64,000 nt of DNA, taken from positions 1,860,001 through 1,924,000 of the forward strand of contig NZ_CP050307.1 in the NCBI RefSeq assembly GCF_014189535.1, in the 5' to 3' direction. Below, in pieces: positions 8,523 to 17,488 of this stretch (its first letter is position 1; each line of letters starts with the position of its first letter). The notes under the pieces are model-generated. The model saw nothing but the letters and a program-made list of their open reading frames with translations, had not been told where the DNA came from and did not search any database. Position numbers and translations under genes: made by a program. The stretch comes from Rhizobium lusitanum. GTDB lineage: Bacteria > Pseudomonadota > Alphaproteobacteria > Rhizobiales > Rhizobiaceae.

Positions 8523-8810
8523 TTAGAAAATGAAGGTTTCACAGCGGACGCGCGCATCCGCGTCAGGCAGATAAGCGCCGGCAGCATGCTCGATGCGCGC
8601 AAGCTGGCCCCGCGCCAGAGAACAGGGATGGCCATATTTTGCCTCGACCCGCTCACTGGCGATCGTCAGCGCCTTGCGGCTGCGGTCGAGAAAATCAGCA
8701 ACGGGATAGCTCTCGCCCTCAGCCAGGAAATCGCGAATGACCAGCGAGGGCGAGTAGCATTCCTCGCTGCGGCCGTCGGGCCAGGTGATGACAAAGCGCA
8801 TCTCAGGCAT
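8523..8810 (-). CDS. nitG: MSMEG_0570 family nitrogen starvation response protein (NitG)
   Basis: This small 95-residue protein begins MPEMRFVITWPDGRSEECYSP and continues SLVIRDFLAEGE and YPVADFLDRSRKAL. It matches the short MSMEG_0570-type protein found in Nit1C clusters, which has no known biochemical role. The start at 8810 is chosen because GGAG lies 7 bases upstream; it overlaps the preceding glycosyltransferase stop by 8 bases. An alternative ATG at 8801 would lack a ribosome site. It is cytosolic, with no signal peptide or membrane segment. Confidence 0.8.
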   Translation of the reverse strand: MPEMRFVITWPDGRSEECYSPSLVIRDFLAEGESYPVADFLDRSRKALTIASERVEAKYGHPCSLARGQLARIEHAAGAYLPDADARVRCETFIF

Positions 8811-9960
8811 GGGCAGGCTCCAGCAGACCTTGATAGAGGGGAAGGTGGGCGGCGGCGACGCGGCCCCAGCTATGGCGCGCCGCGACCTCATGCCCGCGCC
8901 TACCGAGTGCCTTGTGAATGGCAGGCATCAGCGACACGACCATGGCATCGGCAATGGACGCGGGCTTGGCCGGATCGCACCAGACGACATCGTCCTCACC
9001 GAGATATTCGTCGAAGGGAGCGATCGACGAGACCACCACAGGCACCCCGCTTGCCATGGCTTCAAGAACGACGAGCCCGAAACCTTCCTTTAAGGACGGA
9101 AACACCAGCGCATTGGCGAGACGATAGAGCGAGGGCATATCCTCGTCCGCGACGGTGCCGATCACATGAACAAAATTTGCCTCGTTGCCCATGGCCGCGA
9201 GCGCTTGCTGGAAGCGGCCGTGATAGCCGCGATGATCGAGCAGGGACGCGCCGCCGGCGATGACAAGCTGCGCATCGGCATGCAGGACGCGTACCTGACG
9301 GAATGCCTCGAGAATGGCGATCGTGTTCTTGCGCGCCTCGACGCCGCCAACGCCTAGAAAGATCGGCCCGCCCCGCAATCCGAGCCTCCGGCGCAACGCG
9401 TCGGTCTTCTCCTCGGACACTGGAGCAAAACGTCCGACCTCGACACCATTTCCAACGTTTGTCGCAAGGATCGAGCGGTCGTTGCGGAGGGCCTTTTGCC
9501 ATGTCGCGCTAACTGAGAAATGCGCGTCGGCAAAGTCGATCGAACGATCCTGCAGCGCCATGAGACGCGGATCGGCGAAGCTGTCGATGTGATGCACCGT
9601 GCGGGCAAAGCATGGGATCAATCCGCTTGCCTTGAGGGTTGCCAGCGCATTGCCCGAGATACCGTCATGAGCGTGATAGATATCGAAGGATCGGGAGGCC
9701 GGATTTTCAAAATGCCGTAAATAGTCGGCGATCCGCTGCTCGACCATATCGGTCATGTCGGATAATGCGGCCTCAACCGGAATGCAGAGCGTCTTGCAGG
9801 ACGGCGTACGGAAAAAACCGTTGCCTGTCGCATCCGGCGCATGCAGCACGACCTCGTGGCCAAGGCCAGTCAGCGCTTCGGCAAGCGACATCGAATGGAC
9901 CACGCCGCCGCGCGGATTGGTGGAATGGGTCAGCATGGCGATGCGCAAGGGCCGGCTCAT
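8803..9960 (-). CDS. MSMEG_0565 family GT4 glycosyltransferase
   Basis: The 385-residue protein begins MSRPLRIAMLTHSTNPRGGVVHSM, typical of a GT-B fold N-domain with a glycine-rich donor loop. It carries the GT4 signature KEGFGLVVLEAMASG (an EX7E-type motif) near residue 290, and DIYHAHDG earlier. Glycosyltransferases of this subfamily accompany Nit1C genes in actinobacteria and some proteobacteria, implying that the pathway product is glycosylated. It overlaps the upstream AIR-synthase-like gene by 4 bases and the downstream NitG gene by 8, so it is inside the operon. Sugar donor and acceptor are unknown. Confidence 0.85.
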   Translation of the reverse strand: MSRPLRIAMLTHSTNPRGGVVHSMSLAEALTGLGHEVVLHAPDATGNGFFRTPSCKTLCIPVEAALSDMTDMVEQRIADYLRHFENPASRSFDIYHAHDGISGNALATLKASGLIPCFARTVHHIDSFADPRLMALQDRSIDFADAHFSVSATWQKALRNDRSILATNVGNGVEVGRFAPVSEEKTDALRRRLGLRGGPIFLGVGGVEARKNTIAILEAFRQVRVLHADAQLVIAGGASLLDHRGYHGRFQQALAAMGNEANFVHVIGTVADEDMPSLYRLANALVFPSLKEGFGLVVLEAMASGVPVVVSSIAPFDEYLGEDDVVWCDPAKPASIADAMVVSLMPAIHKALGRRGHEVAARHSWGRVAAAHLPLYQGLLEPAHA

Positions 9961-10934
9961 GCGGGCACTCCCGCGCGACCGAGCTGCAGCAACGGTTCAG
10001 CCGCGTGATCTCGCACCACGGCGCGCGCGCCTATATCGACGATCGCCACTTCGCTTCCGGCCTTCACCTCGCCAATGGCGGCAGCGGCGATGCCGCGCGC
10101 GGTGAACCGTTCGATGACCGCATCGACCTTGTCAGGCGCTACCGACAGCAGGTAGCCATAGCTTGGGAAGGTGACGAGCCAGCGGTCGAGGCTCACGCCT
10201 TCCGGCAAGGGAATAGCCGCGACGTTGATATCGATCCCAACCCCGGAGCATTCCGCCAGCATGATCGCCGTGCCGATAATGCCGCCTTGGCTGATATCCT
10301 TCGCCGCCAGTGCTAGCCCCGCCGCAGCGATTTCCGGCAGGATTTCCAGGTCGCCGCGCAGCCGTGCCGCGGGCGCCCCGATGGCTGCCTGGAAATTGTT
10401 GAACGGCTCGCGGTAAGCGCCGCGATGATCGACGGCCGCCACCAGCACATCGCCTGGCTTCGCATCGAAACTGGTCAGCAGCTTTCTGGCCCGGCCAAGG
10501 ATGGCAACAGATAGCTGGCTCCGGTCGGTCCTGATATTGGTATGGCCACCGACGATCGGCACGTCGTATGTGCTGGCTGCAGCGCGCATGCCTTCGAGCA
10601 CGGGTTTCGCGCCCGCTTCCCCATTGGCCCAGACCGCATCGACGACAGCGATCGGCCAGCCGCCCATGGCAGCGATATCGGAAATGTTGACCATCACGCC
10701 GCACCAGCCGGCAAACCAGGGGTCAGTGGCGACAAACTCATTGATGAAACCTTCGATGGCGAACAGCAAATAGCCGTCGCCATCGGCGATCGCCGCACAA
10801 TCGTCACCGACGGCCACAGGTTGGCCGGCAAGCCCGAGGCTCGATGCCGCAAAGCCGATATCCTGCTTGGCTGCTATGCCCGAAGTCGCGGCTAGCCGCA
10901 CAGCGAGAGCGGCGATGTCGAGGTCTCCGCTCAT
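9957..10934 (-). CDS. nitF: AIR synthase-related protein, Sll0787 family (NitF)
   Basis: The 325-residue protein starts MSGDLDIAALAVRLAATSGIAAKQDI. It has the PurM-like ATP-binding signature: VAVGDDCAAIADGDGYLLFAIEG supplies the DD motif, and ISDIAAMGGWPIAVVDAVWA and VGGHTN follow. The fold is shared by aminoimidazole ribonucleotide synthetase, ThiL, HypE and SelD, all of which use ATP to activate a carbonyl or carboxylate oxygen. Here it probably activates a pathway intermediate. The ATG at 10934 shares one base with the TAA of the upstream GNAT gene (TAATG). A long in-frame upstream extension has no homology and is rejected. Confidence 0.87.
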   Translation of the reverse strand: MSGDLDIAALAVRLAATSGIAAKQDIGFAASSLGLAGQPVAVGDDCAAIADGDGYLLFAIEGFINEFVATDPWFAGWCGVMVNISDIAAMGGWPIAVVDAVWANGEAGAKPVLEGMRAAASTYDVPIVGGHTNIRTDRSQLSVAILGRARKLLTSFDAKPGDVLVAAVDHRGAYREPFNNFQAAIGAPAARLRGDLEILPEIAAAGLALAAKDISQGGIIGTAIMLAECSGVGIDINVAAIPLPEGVSLDRWLVTFPSYGYLLSVAPDKVDAVIERFTARGIAAAAIGEVKAGSEVAIVDIGARAVVRDHAAEPLLQLGRAGVPA

Positions 10935-11476
10935 TACGCCGCCCTCTTCGGCAGCGCGACAAAGCCGGTTTCCGGCGTGCGGCAGGGCGGATAGTAGGAA
11001 AGATCGGCCTTCATTCGCAGATGCGGTTTGCCGTAGACTTCGAACTCGTCCAGCACCTCCCAATGCAGCCGGCGAAACAAGAGACCGTTCTGGCTTTGGA
11101 CATTGGCGAGAAATGTGTGACAGCCAAAAGCGTTTGCGGAGGAGACCGCGAGCTTGATCAGCGTCGTGCCCAGCGCGCCGATCGCCCGGAAATCCGAATG
11201 AACGGCGAGCCGCGAACCCCACCAGAGACCGGGTTCCTCCTCATGGATGCGGACCGTACCCACCACGCGGTCAGCTGCCACCCCCATCATCGACAGGGCG
11301 ACGATCGGGATCGCGTATTCATCGATGCCGTCGCGGTCATCATCCTTGAATATCCCCTGCTCTTTGCAGAAAACGTCGCGACGAAGCGCATAGGCCTCAC
11401 GGCGCTCCCAGACCGATGTGGTGAATTTCACCATGTATTCGCTGGCGTTGAACGCTGAGAACGGTTCGAAAATCAT
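10934..11476 (-). CDS. nitE: GNAT N-acetyltransferase, Sll0786 family (NitE)
   Basis: The 180-residue protein reads VWERREAYALRRDVFCKEQGIFKDDDRDGIDEYA, then RVVGTVRIHEEEPGLWWGSRLAVHSDFRAIGALGTTLIKLA. This is a GNAT fold with a modified acetyl-CoA loop (RAIGALGTTLI in place of RGxGxG). It matches the N-acetyltransferase of Nit1C clusters, which responds to nitrogen starvation in cyanobacteria. It overlaps the radical SAM gene by 4 bases (ATGA) and NitF by one base. Confidence 0.85.
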   Translation of the reverse strand: MIFEPFSAFNASEYMVKFTTSVWERREAYALRRDVFCKEQGIFKDDDRDGIDEYAIPIVALSMMGVAADRVVGTVRIHEEEPGLWWGSRLAVHSDFRAIGALGTTLIKLAVSSANAFGCHTFLANVQSQNGLLFRRLHWEVLDEFEVYGKPHLRMKADLSYYPPCRTPETGFVALPKRAA

Positions 11477-12579
11477 GGCGTCAACGTCCTTTCATAGGTG
11501 GAAAGGGCTGAGCAGGCGCCGCATTTGCCGCAACCGGCCTTGATGTCGACGGCCTTCAGACCGTTTGCGACCAACATCCGGGACAAGGGACTGAGGATGG
11601 AATGCATGAATTCCGGCTTCGGTGCAGGATGGCTTTCGAGCGGCGTGCCGGAGATCGGTACGAAGGGCACGACGAAGGGATAAACACCGATTGCGATCAA
11701 TTCCTCGCAAATCCCGAGGATCGCCTCGCTCGAGTCGCCGAGCCCGGCAAGAATATAGGTCGAGACCTGACCACGCCCGAAGACCTTGACAGCCGCCTTG
11801 AAGGAACGCATGTACTTCTCGATCCCCACCTGCGCCTTGCCCGGCATGATGCGGGCGCGGATCTCCGGGGTCACGACTTCGAGATGCATGCCGAGCGCAT
11901 CGACACCGGCATCTTTCATGCGCTGGAACCAGATATCGTCCTCCGGTGGCTCGCACTGGGCCTGGATCGGCAAGTCAACGGCGGCCTTGATGGCGCGGGC
12001 GCTCTCAGTGAGCACGGCGGCGCCGCGATCGTCGCCCCTCGGCGTTCCGGTTGTCATCACCATATGCTTGACACCATCCAGCTCGACCGCGGCTTTCGCC
12101 ACTTCGGCCAGTTGCGCCGGCGTTTTGTGAGCGATCGTCCTTCCAGCCGCCAGCGACTGGCCGATGGCGCAGAATTGACAGGTCTTGGTGCGGCTCTGGT
12201 AGCGGATGCAGGTTTGCAGCACGGTTGTCGCCAGCACGTCCTTGCCGTGCAGGACCGCGATCTGCGAATAGGGAATGCCCTCCGCCGTCGAGCGTTCGTA
12301 AAATCTTGGGCGGAGCGGAAAGGACACTTCGCCGATGACGGCGCCATCGCGACTGATCCGGCTCTTGCCCGTCTCGTCCGGCTTCTCGACCAGATAGGGG
12401 CTTTCGAAGGCGGGCGCCGTATGCACCGGCACCATGACGGTCATGCCGTCGATGGTCAGCGCCTTGTGGTCGGATGGCCCTGCTCCGCCGCGCCGGCTTT
12501 CCTGGCCCGCTTTGGGATCAACCAGCCGGGCTCCGAAGGACTGCAATTCGTTGATCAGCGTTTCCGTCGAAAGACGCAT
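11473..12579 (-). CDS. nitD: MSMEG_0568 family radical SAM protein (NitD)
   Basis: The 368-residue enzyme has a radical SAM cluster at C124, C134 and C137 ([14 protein letters not shown]). The spacing is CX9CX2C rather than the usual CX3CX2[14 protein letters not shown] follows as the GGE-like SAM region. The extreme C-terminus carries CX2CX2C (C350, C353, C356), which could bind an auxiliary iron-sulfur cluster. The start at 12579 is chosen because GGAG lies 7 bases upstream; an in-frame ATG at 12591 is possible. The gene overlaps the 3' end of the nitrilase gene by about 60 bases. It is assigned to the Nit1C radical SAM family; the reaction is unknown. Confidence 0.85.
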   Translation of the reverse strand: MRLSTETLINELQSFGARLVDPKAGQESRRGGAGPSDHKALTIDGMTVMVPVHTAPAFESPYLVEKPDETGKSRISRDGAVIGEVSFPLRPRFYERSTAEGIPYSQIAVLHGKDVLATTVLQTCIRYQSRTKTCQFCAIGQSLAAGRTIAHKTPAQLAEVAKAAVELDGVKHMVMTTGTPRGDDRGAAVLTESARAIKAAVDLPIQAQCEPPEDDIWFQRMKDAGVDALGMHLEVVTPEIRARIMPGKAQVGIEKYMRSFKAAVKVFGRGQVSTYILAGLGDSSEAILGICEELIAIGVYPFVVPFVPISGTPLESHPAPKPEFMHSILSPLSRMLVANGLKAVDIKAGCGKCGACSALSTYERTLTP

Positions 12580-13570
12580 TCTGTTCTCCATCGGTCATGT
12601 CGGTTGTTAATGTCTCGCCGGGAAAGGCGTCAGATATGGTCGATGTCCTCATCGGCGCGGCCGGCCGCGCATCCATGACGAGGTGTAGCAACTCGGGCCG
12701 GGCATAGTGGCCGACCGAATCCATCATGCGCTTGCGCTTGAGAATGAGGCTCATGTCGAGATCGGCGACGAGGATACCCTCGCCTTCGGTGAGTGGCGGC
12801 ACGAGATGCTTGCCTTCGGGGGAAATGATCGCTGTCATGCAGCCACCCCGCAGCGCTTTTTGCAGGCCGGTATCCGGTGTGATCGCGGCGATCTGATCAT
12901 CCGTCAACCATCCCGTGGCATTGACGACGAAGCAACCACTTTCCAGCGCATGATGGCGGATCGTCACCTCCATCTGATCGGCAAAGATCGGCCCGACCAT
13001 GGAACCCGGAAACTGGGCAATGTGGATTTCCTCGTGCTGCGCCATCAGCGCATAGCGGGCAAGCGGATTATAATGCTCCCAGCAGGCCAACGCGCCGATG
13101 CGGCCAATGGCGCTGTCGACGACCTTCAGGCCGGAGGCATCGCCCTGGCCCCAGATCATCCGCTCGTGGAAGGTCGGGGTGATTTTGCGCCGCTTCAGGA
13201 TCAGACTGCCATCGGCATCGAAAAGCAGTTGCGTATTGTAGAGCGTACCATGATCGCGCTCGTTGACACCGAGCGCCACGACGATGCCATGTTCGCGGGC
13301 GACAGCCGCTACGCTTCTTGTGGTGGCACTCGGCACTACAACCGCCTCTTCGTAGAGCCGCAGGTGCTCCTTGCCCGACAAGACCGGGGGCAACACGAAC
13401 GAGAAATAAGGATACCACGGCACAAAGGTCTCGGGAAAAACCACAAGCTCCGCACCTTTGGCGGATGCCTGGGCGATCGCCTCGATCACGCGTGCCACCG
13501 TCTTTTCCCGCGATGTCAGATCCGGCGCAATCTGGACGGCTGCGACCCGGACGGTCGACTTTTTCGGCAT
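12518..13570 (-). CDS. nitC: Nit1-type nitrilase (NitC, Nit6803 family)
   Basis: The 350-residue carbon-nitrogen hydrolase has all catalytic residues: E47 ([14 protein letters not shown]), K129 ([20 protein letters not shown], with second Glu E136) and C163 ([15 protein letters not shown]). WEHYNPL and the HERxxWGQGD stretch identify the aliphatic Nit1-type nitrilases, which hydrolyse nitriles to acid and ammonia. Nit1C nitrilases have been tied to cyanide assimilation in pseudomonads. A clear AAAGGAG ribosome site precedes the ATG at 13570. The C-terminal 70 residues overlap the next gene and look less conserved. Confidence 0.92.
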   Translation of the reverse strand: MPKKSTVRVAAVQIAPDLTSREKTVARVIEAIAQASAKGAELVVFPETFVPWYPYFSFVLPPVLSGKEHLRLYEEAVVVPSATTRSVAAVAREHGIVVALGVNERDHGTLYNTQLLFDADGSLILKRRKITPTFHERMIWGQGDASGLKVVDSAIGRIGALACWEHYNPLARYALMAQHEEIHIAQFPGSMVGPIFADQMEVTIRHHALESGCFVVNATGWLTDDQIAAITPDTGLQKALRGGCMTAIISPEGKHLVPPLTEGEGILVADLDMSLILKRKRMMDSVGHYARPELLHLVMDARPAAPMRTSTISDAFPGETLTTDMTDGEQNASFDGNADQRIAVLRSPAG

Positions 13571-13629
13571 GGCGAACTCCTTTGTCCATGTTTGACGGGA
13601 GGCGGCGCTTGCGCCGCCTCCCTGCCCGG

Positions 13630-14112
13630 TCAGAGCGTCCACGTATCGAGGATGAAGGCGCCGTCGCGGCGATGGATGAGGATCAGATCGAGCACGTCGA
13701 GCGGGCTGATCGGGATGATCCCTGGGATGAGCGCCTGCTCGCCATGGCCATAGAGCGCCTGAAGCGCGAAGCGGCAGGCATAGACCTTCCCGCCCTCTTC
13801 CATGAAACCCTTGATCTGATTGTTGAAATTGAGATGGCCTGGAAAGGCTTCGCTGCCGAGTTTGGGGAACCCACGCTGCACGCCGAGCGTCACGCCCGGA
13901 CCGTAGAGCAGCACGGCTGTTTCGAAACCCTTGCGCTTCAGCCGTTTGGCCTGCAGCAGGTTGACGAGGCCGATCGATCCCTCGAAGGCAACCGTGTGAA
14001 AGGTGATGAGGGCCTTGTCGCCGGCCTTGGCCTGGACGTCCTCGAAGACCTTTTCCTCATAATCAACGAAGAAATCGCCGTCGGCATGGGCTGGTGTTGT
14101 GACTGCGGGCAT
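13630..14112 (-). CDS. nitB: MSMEG_0572/Sll0783 family nitrogen starvation response protein (NitB)
   Basis: The 160-residue protein begins [26 protein letters not shown], then [22 protein letters not shown] and [18 protein letters not shown], ending [25 protein letters not shown]. This is the DsrE-like Sll0783 family that heads Nit1C operons; in Synechocystis its loss affects nitrogen-starvation physiology. CAGGAG lies 7 bases before the ATG at 14112; upstream in-frame starts lack a ribosome site. As first gene of the operon it lies downstream of the ATTGAATG repeats. A 59-base gap separates it from nitC. Confidence 0.87.
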   Translation of the reverse strand: MPAVTTPAHADGDFFVDYEEKVFEDVQAKAGDKALITFHTVAFEGSIGLVNLLQAKRLKRKGFETAVLLYGPGVTLGVQRGFPKLGSEAFPGHLNFNNQIKGFMEEGGKVYACRFALQALYGHGEQALIPGIIPISPLDVLDLILIHRRDGAFILDTWTL

Positions 14113-14220
14113 TGCTGGCTCCTGTTTTTGTCCCGATTTCGGTGTGGGGTACGAACAGGATGTTGCAATCACCATGCCAGTTTGAAGCTGCACAAATTAC
14201 AGTCAAAATCGTCATTTATT

Positions 14221-14339
14221 CATTCAATAATGCATTCAATTCTTAAATTGCGACTCGAGTCAGCGTAATGAAGGAGCAATCGACAGAGCAAAAACCGTGC
14301 AACATTGCACGATATGAATGCATTCAATATGCATTCAAT
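14221..14339. promoter_or_regulatory. Repeated ATTGAATG elements between nitB and the MocR gene
   Basis: The divergent control region contains CATTCAAT (complement ATTGAATG) at 14221-14228, 14233-14240, 14321-14328 and 14332-14339. One of these is part of the perfect palindrome TGAATGCATTCA at 14315-14326. The copies come in two pairs spaced 11-12 bases, about one helical turn, and roughly 90 bases apart. MocR/GabR-type regulators bind paired direct repeats in their divergent promoter regions, so these are likely operators of the adjacent MocR gene. The same unit recurs upstream of the DUF983 gene. Confidence 0.65.
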
Positions 14340-14467
14340 TTAAAGCACCTTTGCTGTTTTGACGCCGGCAGACCTCAAGATCTGCTTGGTGTGGAGAAAT
14401 TGCTGATGACAATGAAAATACGCAACAATATACAGTCAATATAAAAAGAGCATGGATTCTAAGCGCA

Positions 14468-15871
14468 ATGAGAGACTGGCTTCCCGACCTAAGCCTGAGC
14501 AGTGGCCCACGCTATGCCGCAATCGCGGATATCATCGAAATAGACCTGAAAAGTGGACGGCTGGTCATCGGCGACAGGTTGCCGCCGCAACGCGAACTGG
14601 CCAAGCGCCTTTCCATCGATTTCACCACGGTCGCCCGTGGCTATATCGAGGCCAGAAAGCGCGGGCTGGTGGATACGCAAGTGGGCCGCGGCACATTCGT
14701 CACCGGCGGCCAGGACAAGGACCGCCGTGGCTTCACCTCGGCCTTGGCGCCCGATCCACGCCGGACATCGATTGTCGATTTCTCGATGAACATGCCGCCG
14801 GAGACAGACGATCCCGAGCTGATTGCCCGCATGCAGGAGGGACTTTCCGCCGTTGCCGCCAACATGATCCCGCTGCTGCGCTATCAGGGCTTTGGCGGCT
14901 CCAGCATGGACAAGGATGCTGCTGCGGCCTGGCTGAGCCGGCGCGGGCTTGTGCCATCGCAAGAGCGGATCTTCGTTACGCCGGGCGCTCATCCAGCCTT
15001 GCTTGCCATTTTCGGGACACTGGCCAAGCCCGGCGAAACAATTCTCTCCGAGAACATCACCTATCCTGGCATACGCTCGATATCGGCTCAATTGCGGCTT
15101 AATCTATCGGGCCTGCCAATGGACGCGCACGGCATTCTGCCCGATGCGCTCGCAGATGCCTGCCGACGGCTTGGGCCAAAGGCGCTCTATCTCAACCCGA
15201 CCCTGCAGAACCCGACGACGGTGACGATCCCCGAAAAGCGCCGCGAGGAAATTTGCGCCATAGCCCGCAAGTATCATGTGCCGATCGTCGAGGATGATGC
15301 CTATGGCTTTATTCCGCTGCATGCGCCGCCACCGCTGGCGACAATGGCGCCGGATCTCACCTGGCACATCGGCGGACTCGCAAAATGCATCGGCGCCGGG
15401 TTACGCCTCGCCTATGTCGTGGCACCCGACACCAAGGCTGCCTGGCCGTTTGCCAGCGCGATGCGCGCCAACAATGTCATGGCCTCGCCACTGATGGCGG
15501 CACTGGCAACACGCTGGATTGAGGACGGCACCGCGGATACCATCCTGCGCTTCGTTCGCACGGAAGCCGCCGCCCGCCAGACGCTCGTCGCATCCCTTCT
15601 GCCGGCCGGCAGTTTCGAGGCCGATCCACTGAGCTTCAACATATGGCTGCCGCTGACCAATGGATGGACTCGCTCCACGTTCGGCAGCCACATGAACGCC
15701 GCAGGCCTGGGTGTCGTCGCCAGCGACGCATTCACGGTCGAGGGCCCCGCCCCGGAAGCCGTCCGAATCTGCCTCGGGGGCCCGATCAGTCGCGAAAAAC
15801 TGCGCAGCGCCATCGAATTCATGGCACATGCGCTCGAAGGACCGCCTGAAATGACCGGATCGTTTTTCTAG
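14468..15871 (+). CDS. MocR/GabR-type PLP-dependent transcriptional regulator
   Basis: The 467-residue protein has an N-terminal GntR-type winged helix (about 12-78: YAAIADIIEIDLKSGRLVIGDRLPPQRELAKRL, TTVARGYIEARKRGLV, GRGTFV). A fold-type I aminotransferase domain follows, with NPTLQNPTTVTI, VEDDAYGF and a PLP-lysine segment GLAKCIGAGLRLAYV. MocR proteins bind PLP as a Schiff base and use an amino-compound effector. It is divergent from the Nit1C operon across the ATTGAATG repeats, so it is the likely pathway regulator. The ATG at 14468 has no strong ribosome site, so the exact start is less certain. Confidence 0.9.
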   Translation: MRDWLPDLSLSSGPRYAAIADIIEIDLKSGRLVIGDRLPPQRELAKRLSIDFTTVARGYIEARKRGLVDTQVGRGTFVTGGQDKDRRGFTSALAPDPRRTSIVDFSMNMPPETDDPELIARMQEGLSAVAANMIPLLRYQGFGGSSMDKDAAAAWLSRRGLVPSQERIFVTPGAHPALLAIFGTLAKPGETILSENITYPGIRSISAQLRLNLSGLPMDAHGILPDALADACRRLGPKALYLNPTLQNPTTVTIPEKRREEICAIARKYHVPIVEDDAYGFIPLHAPPPLATMAPDLTWHIGGLAKCIGAGLRLAYVVAPDTKAAWPFASAMRANNVMASPLMAALATRWIEDGTADTILRFVRTEAAARQTLVASLLPAGSFEADPLSFNIWLPLTNGWTRSTFGSHMNAAGLGVVASDAFTVEGPAPEAVRICLGGPISREKLRSAIEFMAHALEGPPEMTGSFF

Positions 15872-15974
15872 CCCGCCCACCCACCTGATTTTGAAAGCGA
15901 AATACGCCGCCCCTGTTGGCGGACGGATGCGTCATTATGTCGAGTAGACAATCGCTCCACTAAGGCGCATCTAT

Positions 15975-16010
15975 ATTGAATGCAATCAATAATGTTATTG
16001 AATGCATTCA
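15975..16010. promoter_or_regulatory. Two ATTGAATG operator-like elements upstream of the DUF983 gene
   Basis: ATTGAATGCAATCAAT (15975-15990, near-palindromic) and ATTGAATGCATTCA (15997-16010) start exactly 22 bases apart, two helical turns, and end 20 bases before the DUF983 ATG. They match the elements in the nitB-MocR intergenic region. The DUF983 gene is therefore probably in the same regulon. Confidence 0.65.
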
Positions 16011-16030
16011 TTTCAACAGGAGTTACCGAG

Positions 16031-16414
16031 ATGTCCGCCGACATGGATTGGCCGCCACTTTCACCCTTGCAGACCGGTTTGCGTGGGCGCTGCCCCCGTT
16101 GCGGCCAGGGTCATCTGTTCGACGGATTTCTGACCATCGCCAGGGAATGCGAGGTCTGCGGGCTGGATTATTCCTTCGCCGATCCCGCCGACGGGCCGGC
16201 TTTCTTTGTCATCTGCTTTGCCTGTGTGCCAAGCGTGTTTCTCGCCGTTTGGCTCGAGGTCCAGTACAGCGCGCCGATCTGGGTGCATGCCTTGCTGACC
16301 TTGCCCTTCATGCTGGCGACATGCATTCCGCCTCTGAGACCGCTCAAAGGCTGGCTCGTGGCCAGCCAATTCTTCTACAAGGCCGAAGAGGGTAAGGTCG
16401 TCAGATCTCAATAG
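16031..16414 (+). CDS. DUF983 membrane protein
   Basis: The 127-residue protein begins MSADMDWPPLSPLQTGLRGRCPRCGQGHLFDGFL, with CxxC pairs RCPRCG and CEVCG forming a zinc-ribbon-like head. Two hydrophobic helices follow (about FFVICFACVPSVFLAVWL and LLTLPFMLATCI). This is DUF983, of unknown function. CAGGAG lies 8 bases before the ATG. Shared operator-like elements tie it to the MocR/Nit1C locus, which is an unusual context for this family. Confidence 0.87.
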   Translation: MSADMDWPPLSPLQTGLRGRCPRCGQGHLFDGFLTIARECEVCGLDYSFADPADGPAFFVICFACVPSVFLAVWLEVQYSAPIWVHALLTLPFMLATCIPPLRPLKGWLVASQFFYKAEEGKVVRSQ

Positions 16415-16448
16415 ATGCCGAGCATGAACAGCATCGGGAAGGCTGACT

Positions 16449-17228
16449 TCAAACCGTCGCCAGCATCCCGCCGTCTACATGGTAGGCCGAGCCGACGCTG
16501 TAGGATGCGCGGGGAGAGCAAATAAAGACGCAAAAGTCCGCGAGTTCTTCGACCGAACCGAAACGGCGGATATCCGCGTGTTCGTCCGCGACGCTCTGCA
16601 GATAACCCTCCCAGCCGTCTCCTGCCAGTTCCCGGGCCGTCTTCTCCCAGTCGGGCGTACGGATAAGGCCGGGATTGACGACATTCACGCGGATATTGCG
16701 CTTGATCATCTCGACCGACAGGCACTTGCCGAACATCAGAAGTGCTGCTTTCGTGACGTTATAGATTGGCTCATACCAGAGTGGTTGCACCGCGCAGATG
16801 GATGCGTTCATGAGCATCGCGCCGCCGCCTTTGGCTTCCATTTGGTCGGCGAGCGCCCTGCTCAGGCGAACGGCGGCCATAAGGTGCAAATCCCAATAGG
16901 ACTGCCACTTCTCGTCTGGTGCATTTGCGACGGTTTCGTTGGAGCCGGTGCCGGCGTTCGAAACGAAGATGTCCGCACCGCCAAGCCTTGCCGCGGCATC
17001 CACGATCACCTGGCACCCCTCCGCGGAGGAAACGTCGGAAGCCACAGCCTGGGCCGTGACGCCGAATTCACTCGCGATGCTCGCGGCAGCAGCTTCGACC
17101 TCGGCAGCCGTTCGGGCCGTAATCACGACATGGCAGCCCTCGCGCGCGAAAGCCTTGGCGATCCCAAGGCCGATGCCCTTGGAACCACCGGTGATGACTG
17201 CAACTTTATCCTTGAGATGAAGGTCCAT
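16449..17228 (-). CDS. SDR family oxidoreductase
   Basis: The 259-residue classical short-chain dehydrogenase has the cofactor motif TGGSKGIGLGIAKAF (about residues 15-29), the NAG motif in VSNAGTG, an active-site Ser in NASICAVQPLWYEP, and YNVTK as the YxxxK pair. R in the segment VITARTAAEV suggests NADP(H) preference. The ATG at 17228 has GTGGAAGAG upstream; a GTG four codons earlier is possible. It converges on the DUF983 gene and may be unrelated to it. The substrate is unknown. Confidence 0.88.
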   Translation of the reverse strand: MDLHLKDKVAVITGGSKGIGLGIAKAFAREGCHVVITARTAAEVEAAAASIASEFGVTAQAVASDVSSAEGCQVIVDAAARLGGADIFVSNAGTGSNETVANAPDEKWQSYWDLHLMAAVRLSRALADQMEAKGGGAMLMNASICAVQPLWYEPIYNVTKAALLMFGKCLSVEMIKRNIRVNVVNPGLIRTPDWEKTARELAGDGWEGYLQSVADEHADIRRFGSVEELADFCVFICSPRASYSVGSAYHVDGGMLATV

Positions 17229-17488
17229 TCGCTCTTCCACTGTTCGCCAACGACGTCACGGTACCGTGATGCCACGCAATCGAAATTCCGAGAGGCAAGG
17301 AGGTCGCCATGCCGACGAAAAGCTCCGCCACGTCCATTCTGCCATAAGGCTCCGCTCCGCCAACCTCTTTTTTCTTCCGTCCAGCTTATCTGTCTCGTTA
17401 GCCGGCGAAGAAGGGGAATCTCCCCTTCTGATCTCATCCGAATTTCGACACTTTCGCGACAGCAGCGAACCAATCCGGCGACATCCCT

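Noticed and set aside
16408..16725. Alternative minus-strand frame overlapping the SDR gene end
   Set aside because: It is out of frame with the conserved SDR motifs, which explain this region fully.
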